DNA from: RDYJ01 sp034931405
GTDB taxonomy: Bacteria; Cyanobacteriota; Cyanobacteriia; Cyanobacteriales; Nostocaceae
DNA: 64,000 nucleotides
Assembly (NCBI RefSeq): GCF_034931405.1
Contig: NZ_JAYGHA010000004.1
Coordinates: forward strand, 62,001 to 126,000
Reading direction: 5' to 3'
The notes under the pieces were generated by a model. The model made no database searches, had not been told where the DNA came from, and was given only the letters and a program-made list of their open reading frames with translations. The position numbers and the translations under genes are program-made. Positions 43,822-52,222 of this stretch are shown one piece after another (within the stretch, counting starts at the first letter, position 1; every line of letters starts with the position of its first letter).

Positions 43822-46809
43822 ATGTCTATTATGGAACTAATTGACGTAACACCCGAAATAAGAAGATTGTTTCTAGAACAAGCTGCTGATAAACGTGGAA
43901 TTGTTAAACAACAGAGAACTCTATTCTTTTCTAGATTTGATTATCAAAACGCCGAACTTAAAGATACAGAGATATTTAGACAGATGAATATCGAGGAATA
44001 TCAATTTCCTACACAGCGCAAATATTTACGTGAAATTTGCAAGCAGCTAGGTTTTCACAAATCTGGACGAGGAGCAAGTTCTAAAGGTGAATCACCCTGG
44101 GAAAAGGCTTTTAATTGGTTATGGAATGAAGAATTTAATGAATGGTTGAAGTTACAACAAAATCCTAATATTCAAATACCCATTTTAAATGATGTTAACT
44201 GGTTACAAGTCTGTCACACAAAACTAGAAAACCAACAACAAGAAATCAGACGGAAAGCTTCAGCAATGGGATTTGAGTTAGATTTTCCACCTGTACCACT
44301 TGGTTTAGTAGAACGCAAACAGCAACAACGACGAGATGAGGATGTTGATAGAAGAGACGTTTATCAGTTAGAAAAAGAAGTCATTGCTAAAATTTACGAA
44401 CATAATGATTTTCTAGAACAGGTAATAAATCAAAATCCTACTGGGAAAAACAAGCATATCGCTATAGTTGGAGAACCGGGAGCAGGTAAAACAACTTTAT
44501 TAAGTGCTGTTGCTTCATATATCAAACAAGAAAATAAAGAGTTACCCATTTTTATATCTCTTGGTAGCTTGGAAAAGATGACATTAGAACAATATCTACT
44601 CGAAAAATGGCTACCTCATGCAATGAGATTAGTTAATCAAGATTTTAAGCCTACTTCAGAAATAGAGGAACAGCTAAAGTCACGCTTTTATAAAAGTGAT
44701 GTTTGGTTGCTGTTAGATGGTGTGGATGAAATGGGAGAATTTTCACCAGGAGAAGCATTAAGGAAAATTTCTCAAGCACTGACAGACTGGTTAGGACAAG
44801 CGCGAGTAGTTTTGACTTGTCGGTTAAATGTTTGGGATGCAAGTCTTACTAATAATGAATTACCTGGTTTTGATACCTATAAAACTCAGCAATTTAAACC
44901 TGAAGATGTTGATAAATTTATTGAAGAATGGTTTAAATGTGATGAGGATAAAATACAGCGTGGTGATGAACTAAAGGCAAAATTACGAGAACCAGGAAAA
45001 GAGCGTGTTTATGAATTAGTTACTAATCCTTTACGATTATCTCTTTTGTGTCAGATTTTTTATCAAAGTAAGCATAGTGATTTACCAGAAACTAAAGCAG
45101 AACTTTTTGGTTTATACACTCGTCATCTTTATTATTGGAAGCGTGAATTAGTACCTCAAAATCTAACCTATACTTTAAAACAAGAATTACATCAAGCATT
45201 AGGTAGATTAGCTTTAGCAGGAATTAACAGTGATGCTAGATTTCGTCTAAATGAAAGTTTAGCAGTTCAAGAAATGGGTCAAGATTTATTTAATTTAGCT
45301 TGTGATGTAGGTTGGTTAAATTTGGTAGATAGAGATGCAAGTAGTGAAGAAGCTGTTTATGCTTTCTTTCATCCTAATTTTCAGGAATATTTTGCAGCTT
45401 TAGCGATTGATGATTGGCGTTATTTTTTAAATCATATTCCTAATAATCCAGAAAAAGGAATATACCGAATTTTTGAATCAAAATGGAAGGAAGTAATTTT
45501 ATTATGGTTAGGGATGCTGAACATACCAGAAATTTTAAAAAGAGAATTTGTATCTGAATTGTTAAATTTTCAAGATAGCTGTGGAGGATTTTACTCATTA
45601 AAAACAGAATTTTTGGCAGTGGAATGTATTCAAGAATATAGAGATTATTCAGAAATCGACTTTGAGATCATAATAGCCAAAATTATTAAGTATGCTTTTG
45701 GTTATTTTGACAATCGGCAGCTACATTGGTGCTTTTTCTTACGACCACTTGTCCAGGAAGCTAGAAGGATAATACAAGATAAAATATCAGTACAAAAAAT
45801 AAAGAATCATTTACTTAAATTGCTTGAGAATTGTTCAGATTCACGTGTTCGCTGGGACATTGCTAATACTTTAGACCGGATTGGAGTTGGTAATAAAATC
45901 ATAAAAACAATTCTTGCCGCTAAAGTTACTTCAAAGCTTAAGCCATATCAAAGTGAAGCTGTTAACAAATTAGTTCATATAATTAAATCATCAAATACTA
46001 TTAATTATCCATCTCAAACTAATTTAGAATTAGAGATAAATAAAAATTTAGAATTATTTGATTTTTCTGCCCTCGGATTTAGGGAATTAATTGATCAACT
46101 TCAAAACTCTGAAGATTGGTTTGTAGTTGTAAGCGTCACTGAGCAGTTAAAAAACACAAGAAAAATCTCCCAGTTAATGGCTATTGTTAAACTGTTCAAA
46201 CCTGATATTGTAGATTTACAAGAGTATTTATCATATGAATTAGAAAATAAGCATTTTCGCTATCAATATATTTATGACATTGTATGGCATTGCGCTCAAA
46301 ACATGACTTATCCTGATTTTTACCGCGCTTGGCACGGTGAACCATCCCCACTTCAAAACCTAGAAAACCAATTTATAGATACCCATTCTCTCCTTTCCCA
46401 ACTCGAACCTACTCAAAAAACTGCCTGTATTTCCATCATCAACACAGCAAATATTCAACTTAGTGATAACGAACATGAATTAGTAAAATTACTCTGTACG
46501 AGAATTTGGAGAGAAGGATTAAATTTACCTGCTAAAAATATACCAAAAATCTCAGATGTAGCAGATTTGGAACGAGAACTTTTAGAAATGACAGAGGACG
46601 TTTTACAAAAACAATTCTTAGCTTTGGTATTTAATGAAATTGAACCAAAGGAAACGCTAATTAATATCTGTCGTAAGTTAGCAAATGCGGGAGAAATTCA
46701 TATTGCTTTGATCACAAAACAACCTCTAGAAGCACCATTAAAAGGGTTTCCACCAAATCAACCTACTTTACTTAGTGCAATTCAAACATGGATTAGTGAA
46801 ATTGATTAA
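43822..46809 (+). CDS. NACHT-type STAND NTPase, candidate anti-phage protein
   Basis: A 995-residue protein. Residues 1-180 are an N-terminal helical region of unknown function. The NACHT module has Walker A GEPGAGKTT at 217-225 and Walker B VWLLLDGVDEM at 294-304, then a sensor-like LTCRLNVWD and NPLRLSLLC. A winged-helix region (FFHPNFQEYFAALAI) follows near residue 515. The C-terminal 450 residues are helical and HEAT-like (SRVRWDIANTLDRIG). This is the architecture of bacterial NACHT proteins, some of which block phages. There is no recognisable effector nuclease or TIR. Confidence 0.85.
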   Translation: MSIMELIDVTPEIRRLFLEQAADKRGIVKQQRTLFFSRFDYQNAELKDTEIFRQMNIEEYQFPTQRKYLREICKQLGFHKSGRGASSKGESPWEKAFNWLWNEEFNEWLKLQQNPNIQIPILNDVNWLQVCHTKLENQQQEIRRKASAMGFELDFPPVPLGLVERKQQQRRDEDVDRRDVYQLEKEVIAKIYEHNDFLEQVINQNPTGKNKHIAIVGEPGAGKTTLLSAVASYIKQENKELPIFISLGSLEKMTLEQYLLEKWLPHAMRLVNQDFKPTSEIEEQLKSRFYKSDVWLLLDGVDEMGEFSPGEALRKISQALTDWLGQARVVLTCRLNVWDASLTNNELPGFDTYKTQQFKPEDVDKFIEEWFKCDEDKIQRGDELKAKLREPGKERVYELVTNPLRLSLLCQIFYQSKHSDLPETKAELFGLYTRHLYYWKRELVPQNLTYTLKQELHQALGRLALAGINSDARFRLNESLAVQEMGQDLFNLACDVGWLNLVDRDASSEEAVYAFFHPNFQEYFAALAIDDWRYFLNHIPNNPEKGIYRIFESKWKEVILLWLGMLNIPEILKREFVSELLNFQDSCGGFYSLKTEFLAVECIQEYRDYSEIDFEIIIAKIIKYAFGYFDNRQLHWCFFLRPLVQEARRIIQDKISVQKIKNHLLKLLENCSDSRVRWDIANTLDRIGVGNKIIKTILAAKVTSKLKPYQSEAVNKLVHIIKSSNTINYPSQTNLELEINKNLELFDFSALGFRELIDQLQNSEDWFVVVSVTEQLKNTRKISQLMAIVKLFKPDIVDLQEYLSYELENKHFRYQYIYDIVWHCAQNMTYPDFYRAWHGEPSPLQNLENQFIDTHSLLSQLEPTQKTACISIINTANIQLSDNEHELVKLLCTRIWREGLNLPAKNIPKISDVADLERELLEMTEDVLQKQFLALVFNEIEPKETLINICRKLANAGEIHIALITKQPLEAPLKGFPPNQPTLLSAIQTWISEID

Positions 46810-46951
46810 ATAATGAAAGCGTATTAAGATGTAGATAAATTTTATGCAACGCTTCTAAAAGAAAACAAGAGCCATAAAAATTTCATTCTCAAAAACTTCA
46901 CTTTCTTGCAACCAGAATTGTTACCATAGTTTCAGATTAGATAGTGAAGCC

Positions 46952-49522
46952 TTGATCCAGTCTGAAACCTTAGAATTACTAGAATGGCATCGCCTTTGCC
47001 AGCACCTTTCCACCTTTGCGGCAACTAAGTTAGGGGCGATGGTTGCCCGTGCCTTGCCCATCCCGACAACTCAAGCGGAAAGTACAGAGTTGTTAGCGCA
47101 AACTAAAGAAGTCTATCAACTGGAAAGTCGGCTTACGCCTGGGTTATCCTTTGAAGGTATTCAAGATATTGGCGACTCCCTAGAACGTGCAGAACTGCAA
47201 GGGATTTTGTCTGGGCAGGAACTGTTAGCAATAGCTACAACCCTGTCCGGTGCGAGAAATTTACGTCGGTTGATTGATAATCAGGAAGATGTACCCATAT
47301 TAACTGAGTTAGTCGCCGAGTTGCGGACTTACCCAGAACTAGAGCAAGAAATTCACCGTTGTATTGATGAACGGGCGCAAGTTACAGACCGTGCTAGTCA
47401 TAAATTAGGGGAAATTCGCGAAGATTTGCGAAAATTACGCAGTCAAATTACTCGTAAACTGCAAAATATCATTCAGGTAAAATCGGGAGCATTACAAGAG
47501 CAGATTATCACCCAAAGGGGCGATCGCTATGTAATCCCTGTAAAATCACCACAAAAAGATGCAATTCCTGGTATTGTTCACGACACATCCACCAGCGGCG
47601 CAACTTTGTATATCGAACCTAATAGCATTGTGCCGATGGGCAACCAACTGCGCCAAGCTATCAGAAGAGAACAAGCTGAAGAAGAAATCATTCGTCGCCA
47701 TTTAACAGAGCAAGTCGCCGCAGTTAAACCTGATTTAGAAAAGTTATTAGCAATTGTCACCACCTTAGACATAGCTACAGCCAAAGCTAGGTATAGTTTC
47801 TGGATAGGTGCAAATCCTCCCAGGTTCGTAAATCGTCAAGAACAGGAAATAATTACTCTGCGGCAATTACGGCATCCTTTGTTAGTTTGGCAACAACAGC
47901 ATGAACAAGGACATCCAGTAATTCCCGTTGATTTACTCATTAGTCCCCACATCAAAGTAGTGACAATTACCGGACCAAATACTGGTGGTAAAACTGTAAC
48001 TTTGAAAACTTTGGGATTAGCTGCCTTAATGGCTAAAGTGGGTTTATTTGTTCCTGCGCGTGAACCAGTAGAAATGCCTTGGTTTGACCAGGTTTTAGCC
48101 GATATTGGGGATGAACAATCTTTACAACAAAGTTTATCTACTTTTTCCGGGCATATTCGCCGCATTAGTCGGATTTTAAATGCTTTGGGGACTGGTGATC
48201 GGGGACTGGTGACTGGTGACTGGGAAGAAGAAAAGGCAGAGGAACAGGGAGCAGGTAGCAGAGGAGCAGAGGAACATGAAGTCAGACAAGCAGGAATCTC
48301 TGACGCTGACCGGGGGAGCAGGGGAGAAAATTCTTTCCCAATCCCCAATCCCCAGTCCCCAATCCCCAATCCCCAATCCCTAATCCCCAATCCCCAATCC
48401 CTAGTTTTACTTGATGAAGTGGGTGCGGGTACTGATCCGGTGGAAGGTAGTGCTTTAGCGATCGCATTACTGCAATATCTAGCTGATCATGCTCAGTTAA
48501 CTATTGCTACCACCCACTTTGGAGAATTGAAGGCTTTAAAATATGATGATATTCGCTTTGAAAACGCCTCAGTAGAATTTAACGAAGCCACCCTTTCACC
48601 AACTTATCGGCTGTTGTGGGGTATTCCTGGACGTTCTAATGCCTTAACTATTGCTTTGCGCTTAGGCTTAAAACCAGAAGTGGTAGAAGCAGCAAAAAGC
48701 CAAGTAGGAGAAGCCACGGACGAAGTTAATCAGGTAATTGCTGGTTTAGAAGCACAACGTCGCAGTCAAGAAACCAAAGCCGCTGAAGCTCAAGAATTAT
48801 TAAAGCAAGCCGAGAAATTATACAAAGAAGTTTCTCGAAAAGCCACAGCTTTGGAAGAAAGAGAAAAAGATTTACGTGCTTCTCAAGAAGTCGCAGTACA
48901 GCAAGCAATTATCCAAGCCAAAGGAGAAATTGCCCAAGTAATTCGGCGTTTGCAACAAGGAAAAACCACCGCTCAAGATGCCCAGCAAGCTACTAAATCA
49001 TTAAGTGAAATTACCGAAAAATATCAACCTGCACCACCACCCAAAGCCAAACCAGGGTTTATGCCCAAAGTAGGCGATCGCATCCGTATCCCCAAATTAG
49101 GGCAAACAGCGGAAGTGTTAACCGCCCCTAATACAGATGGAGAGTTCAGTGTGCGCTTTGGCATCATGAAAATGACAGTGCAATTACAAGATGTAGAATC
49201 CTTAGACGGGCAAAAACCAGAACCCATCAGCAAACCCAAAGCAACACCAGCAGTTACCCCACCACCACAACCAGCTTTAGCCATTCGCACCTCAAAAAAT
49301 ACCATTGATTTACGCGGAAAACGAGTAGCTGATGCCGAATATATCTTAGATAAAGCCATTTCTGAAACTGATGGACCATTGTGGATTATTCATGGTCACG
49401 GTACTGGTAAGCTAAAACAGGGAGTCAACGCATTTTTGCATCAACACCCCAGAGTCAGTCACCACGAACCAGCAGCACAAGCCGATGGTGGTAGTGGTGT
49501 CACTATTGCTCATGTTGAATAG
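46952..49522 (+). CDS. mutS2: Endonuclease MutS2 with a repeat-derived insertion
   Basis: An 856-residue protein from a TTG start (MIQSETLELLEWHRLCQHLS). The MutS core includes Walker A TGPNTGGKTVTLKTLG near residue 340, Walker B LVLLDEVGAGTDP near residue 485, a coiled coil (about 590-680) and a C-terminal Smr domain (DLRGKRVADAEYIL, WIIHGHGTGKLKQ). MutS2 suppresses recombination and can act in ribosome rescue. Between residues about 412 and 484 there are about 72 extra residues encoded by heptamer repeats (48188-48402), placed between SGHIRRISRIL and Walker B. The frame is kept. Confidence 0.93.
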   Translation: MIQSETLELLEWHRLCQHLSTFAATKLGAMVARALPIPTTQAESTELLAQTKEVYQLESRLTPGLSFEGIQDIGDSLERAELQGILSGQELLAIATTLSGARNLRRLIDNQEDVPILTELVAELRTYPELEQEIHRCIDERAQVTDRASHKLGEIREDLRKLRSQITRKLQNIIQVKSGALQEQIITQRGDRYVIPVKSPQKDAIPGIVHDTSTSGATLYIEPNSIVPMGNQLRQAIRREQAEEEIIRRHLTEQVAAVKPDLEKLLAIVTTLDIATAKARYSFWIGANPPRFVNRQEQEIITLRQLRHPLLVWQQQHEQGHPVIPVDLLISPHIKVVTITGPNTGGKTVTLKTLGLAALMAKVGLFVPAREPVEMPWFDQVLADIGDEQSLQQSLSTFSGHIRRISRILNALGTGDRGLVTGDWEEEKAEEQGAGSRGAEEHEVRQAGISDADRGSRGENSFPIPNPQSPIPNPQSLIPNPQSLVLLDEVGAGTDPVEGSALAIALLQYLADHAQLTIATTHFGELKALKYDDIRFENASVEFNEATLSPTYRLLWGIPGRSNALTIALRLGLKPEVVEAAKSQVGEATDEVNQVIAGLEAQRRSQETKAAEAQELLKQAEKLYKEVSRKATALEEREKDLRASQEVAVQQAIIQAKGEIAQVIRRLQQGKTTAQDAQQATKSLSEITEKYQPAPPPKAKPGFMPKVGDRIRIPKLGQTAEVLTAPNTDGEFSVRFGIMKMTVQLQDVESLDGQKPEPISKPKATPAVTPPPQPALAIRTSKNTIDLRGKRVADAEYILDKAISETDGPLWIIHGHGTGKLKQGVNAFLHQHPRVSHHEPAAQADGGSGVTIAHVE
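48188..48402. repeat. In-frame short-repeat insertion inside mutS2
   Basis: A block of GGGACTGGTGAC units, an AGGGAGCAGGTAGCAGAGG-like stretch and about nine CCCCAATCCCCAGT-type heptamers. Read in frame it gives a low-complexity Gly/Glu/Arg segment followed by Pro-Asn-Pro-Gln-Ser repeats. The same heptamers occur between genes elsewhere in the window. Confidence 0.9.
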
Positions 49523-49831
49523 GTGACAGGGAACAGGTGACAGGTGACAGGAGTTATTTATTTTGGATTTTGGATTTTGGATTGTTTTTGTTAACTCCAA
49601 TCTAAAATCTAAAATTTTTCTCCCCAGTCCCCAGTCCCCAGTCCCCAGTCCCCAGTCCCCAGTCTTCACCAAAGCCTCATATTGAGACAAGAAATTTTCA
49701 TCTAAAGTAAAACTAAGACAACTGTTGTTTATTAAACTGATTTAGAGCTATATGACAAGAAAGCAATTTTCAAGCTTAATGGTTTGTTTCAAAAAGGGTA
49801 ACAGCAACAGCCTTTATTCCCCTGATCACCT
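49523..49831. repeat. Spacer filled with short tandem repeats
   Basis: This 309-base spacer holds GTGACAGG units (49521-49550), TTTTGGA units (49560-49581) and about six CCCCAGT units (49620-49664), all typical STRRs. The remaining 160 bases precede the DUF3038 gene and should hold its promoter. No gene is seen. Confidence 0.8.
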
Positions 49832-50440
49832 ATGCTAAAAGTTATGCAATCGGCCGCCAATTTAGCCACATCGAATTCCCAGTGGGAGGAGTTAAAACAA
49901 TTTTCGCCTCCAAACTCAGTTCAATGGGACAACATTAAAACCCAGTTAGATTTGGTGTTATTGGCACTAGAAACTTTAACTGACATTGGATCTGAAGCTA
50001 TGCTGTCTGCGGCAATTAATCTCCAGTTAGAGTCTAAAGTACCAGATCGAGTGGCCTTATGGCGACTACGGCAATCTAACCCCATCCGCAAAGGTCAAGG
50101 AGGGCGAAAAAAACTAGACGTGGAAGAGGCAAAATCCCTGGTGATGATTACCTGCTATCTTGCCAAACAACATCAAGAGTTAATTCGCCGTGCAGTTGGT
50201 CTATTAGAAAAAATAGCCGCGAACAACCAGGAACCTCATCAAAATGCTTTACTGGGAGATTATATTGATGCTTTCTGCAACACCTATCAAGAACGGATGG
50301 AAGAAGATGAAAAAATCTCTACCGATTTGTTGACCAACTTAGCAGTAAAACTGCTGATAGATTTACTTTTTTATAGTTCCCCTAATGGACACCGCCGCTT
50401 GTGGTTAACATTATTGGATCGTTCCACCAAACAATTTTAG
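49832..50440 (+). CDS. DUF3038 family protein
   Basis: A 202-residue, mostly helical soluble protein with QLDLVLLALETLTDIGSEAM, VPDRVALWRLRQSNP and GGRKKLDVEEAKSLVMI. This is the cyanobacterial DUF3038 pattern. It is followed directly by the DUF4335 gene, its usual neighbour, so the two probably work together. Function is unknown. Confidence 0.85.
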   Translation: MLKVMQSAANLATSNSQWEELKQFSPPNSVQWDNIKTQLDLVLLALETLTDIGSEAMLSAAINLQLESKVPDRVALWRLRQSNPIRKGQGGRKKLDVEEAKSLVMITCYLAKQHQELIRRAVGLLEKIAANNQEPHQNALLGDYIDAFCNTYQERMEEDEKISTDLLTNLAVKLLIDLLFYSSPNGHRRLWLTLLDRSTKQF

Positions 50441-50512
50441 ATTTTAGATTTTAGATTGGAAATACTCATCCAAAATCCAAAATTCTCTTTTGTCCCCATT
50501 GCCATTTTTGCC

Positions 50513-52072
50513 ATGCCTGGATCAAATTCTGTAATTCGTCGCTACACTCCCCCCACTTGCACATTAGAAATCTTGGCGCAAAGCTCACCTTTATCACGTT
50601 GGATGGGGCAAACTGTCCTCAATCAATTAGATTTTAAACTTCACTTTGATGATCCGGCACTACCAGAAGAAGGTAAAGTACCAATTCAGGGCGATCGCGA
50701 TCAACTAGAAGCTTTGTCTAATGCTGTCACCAACTACGTTCAGCAAATTCTCCAAAAATCAGCAGATAGCTTTTGTTTGACTTCTTTAGAATCATCACAA
50801 TTAAACACAATATCTGAGCAGCCAGAATTAAAAGATGTTGACTCTACTCCATCATCATCTAAAACCATAAACTCTTCTAGTATGGGAATTCTAGAGGCAA
50901 CAATTTATTTAGAATCCAGTGATCATTTAACTCATAAACTATATCTCGGTTCTCTAGCAAACCAAAAATCAGGACCTATAATTCAACTTACTCTGTTGCA
51001 ACTATTCGATTTGGCAACTGCCTTAGATGAATACAAAACCGATGTCATCACATTACCAAATCTTAAAAGTGAGAATTCTATTTCCAGGTTTCCTGCTTGG
51101 ACACCTATAGCGGCAATGTTAGCATTAGCTGTAGGTTTAACTCCTTTAACCTGGCAATATGCCAATAACATCAAGGAAAATCACGAGAAAACAGCTAAAA
51201 ATCCAACTTCAGCTACAGAAAAAGTTGCTCTCGAACCAACACCATCTCTTAATTTAACCAGTCCTCAAGCACAACTGAATTCCCCCAATAATTTACCTTC
51301 ACCCCCTAGTGGTAATGATATTATACAGCTACCTAATTTAGATCCTCCCGCTCCACCTGCCGATATCACTTTAGATCCAAAACCTCTTTCTTTTCCTAAT
51401 TCCACTGTCCCAGCTACAGTTAACATACCACGACCAATTAAGCCCCTTCCTCCTAATAATCCAATTCCATCAATAATATCTAGTTCTCAACAAAACTCTA
51501 CAGGTGTAATTAACCAAACTAATATTCCTTGGACTACAGGTCAAAATTTACCTTCTAGAAGTAACAGTAATATCTCCTCTATTCCTAAGTCTGTTTCTAC
51601 TTTGCCTAATGACATTCAAAGTCAGATTCTTCCCCAAATATCCTCTCAATTAGAGTCACAGCAATTAGAGCAAGGTGTTAATTCGGCAACTCCTTCCTTT
51701 TCCGATAAAAATGATTTAGTGGCAAAATTGCGATCGGCAAAACAAACATCCTTACCTACGGAAGTTGCTGCCAAGGAAAACGCATCATTTGATGTACCTC
51801 AAGTGGCAGAAGCTAGAGCATTTTTGCAAAAAAATTGGCGACCACCTGCAAAATTTTCCCAAACACTAGAGTATAGTTTGATGTTGGGTATTGACGGCAC
51901 TATTGAACGTATTTTGCCCTTGAATAAAGCCGCTAGAGAATATGTTGATCAAACTGGTATACCAGAAATTGGTAAACCCTTTGTTTCTCTGAATAAAAAC
52001 GGACAAAATCTCAAACTTCGAGTTGTCTTAAGTCCAGATGGCAAGGTGCAAACGTTTCCAGAAACACCATAA
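50513..52072 (+). CDS. DUF4335 family protein
   Basis: A 519-residue protein. I choose ATG 50513 because SNSVIRRYTPPTCTLEILAQ is the conserved family start and the longer frame reads TTTTAGA-type repeats. Residues 1-190 are the DUF4335 domain. A single transmembrane segment (AWTPIAAMLALAVGLTPLTW) is at about 200-220. A long Pro/Asn/Ser-rich region follows to about 440, and the C-terminal 85 residues are folded (FLQKNWRPPAKF, SLMLGIDGTIERIL). It is probably an inner-membrane protein with a periplasmic tail. Confidence 0.83.
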   Translation: MPGSNSVIRRYTPPTCTLEILAQSSPLSRWMGQTVLNQLDFKLHFDDPALPEEGKVPIQGDRDQLEALSNAVTNYVQQILQKSADSFCLTSLESSQLNTISEQPELKDVDSTPSSSKTINSSSMGILEATIYLESSDHLTHKLYLGSLANQKSGPIIQLTLLQLFDLATALDEYKTDVITLPNLKSENSISRFPAWTPIAAMLALAVGLTPLTWQYANNIKENHEKTAKNPTSATEKVALEPTPSLNLTSPQAQLNSPNNLPSPPSGNDIIQLPNLDPPAPPADITLDPKPLSFPNSTVPATVNIPRPIKPLPPNNPIPSIISSSQQNSTGVINQTNIPWTTGQNLPSRSNSNISSIPKSVSTLPNDIQSQILPQISSQLESQQLEQGVNSATPSFSDKNDLVAKLRSAKQTSLPTEVAAKENASFDVPQVAEARAFLQKNWRPPAKFSQTLEYSLMLGIDGTIERILPLNKAAREYVDQTGIPEIGKPFVSLNKNGQNLKLRVVLSPDGKVQTFPETP

Positions 52073-52189
52073 ATACCCCTAGTACCGCTTCGCGGAAGTC
52101 AAAAATCAAAAGTCAAAAATATTCGGTCGTCAGCTTTTTAGCGATTGAGAATGGTTGGTTTATTTACGCCGTGCTGTACTAGATAAGTT

Positions 52190-52218
52190 ACCCGACTTCT
52201 TGAAGAAATCGGGAGTCT
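52190..52218. repeat. Short family A hairpin, degenerate
   Basis: ACCCGACTTCTTG / AAGAAATCGGGAGTCT. It lies 5 bases beyond the stop of the minus-strand acetyltransferase gene and could terminate it. Confidence 0.7.
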
Positions 52219-52222
52219 CATG

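Noticed and set aside
48188..48402. Intein within MutS2
   Set aside because: About 72 low-complexity residues, far too short, with no splicing or homing endonuclease motifs.
47836..48467. Minus-strand frames of 60-184 codons inside mutS2
   Set aside because: They are opposite-strand readings of the MutS2 heptamer repeats (GIGDWGLGIGDWGLG-like) and of conserved mutS2 sequence.
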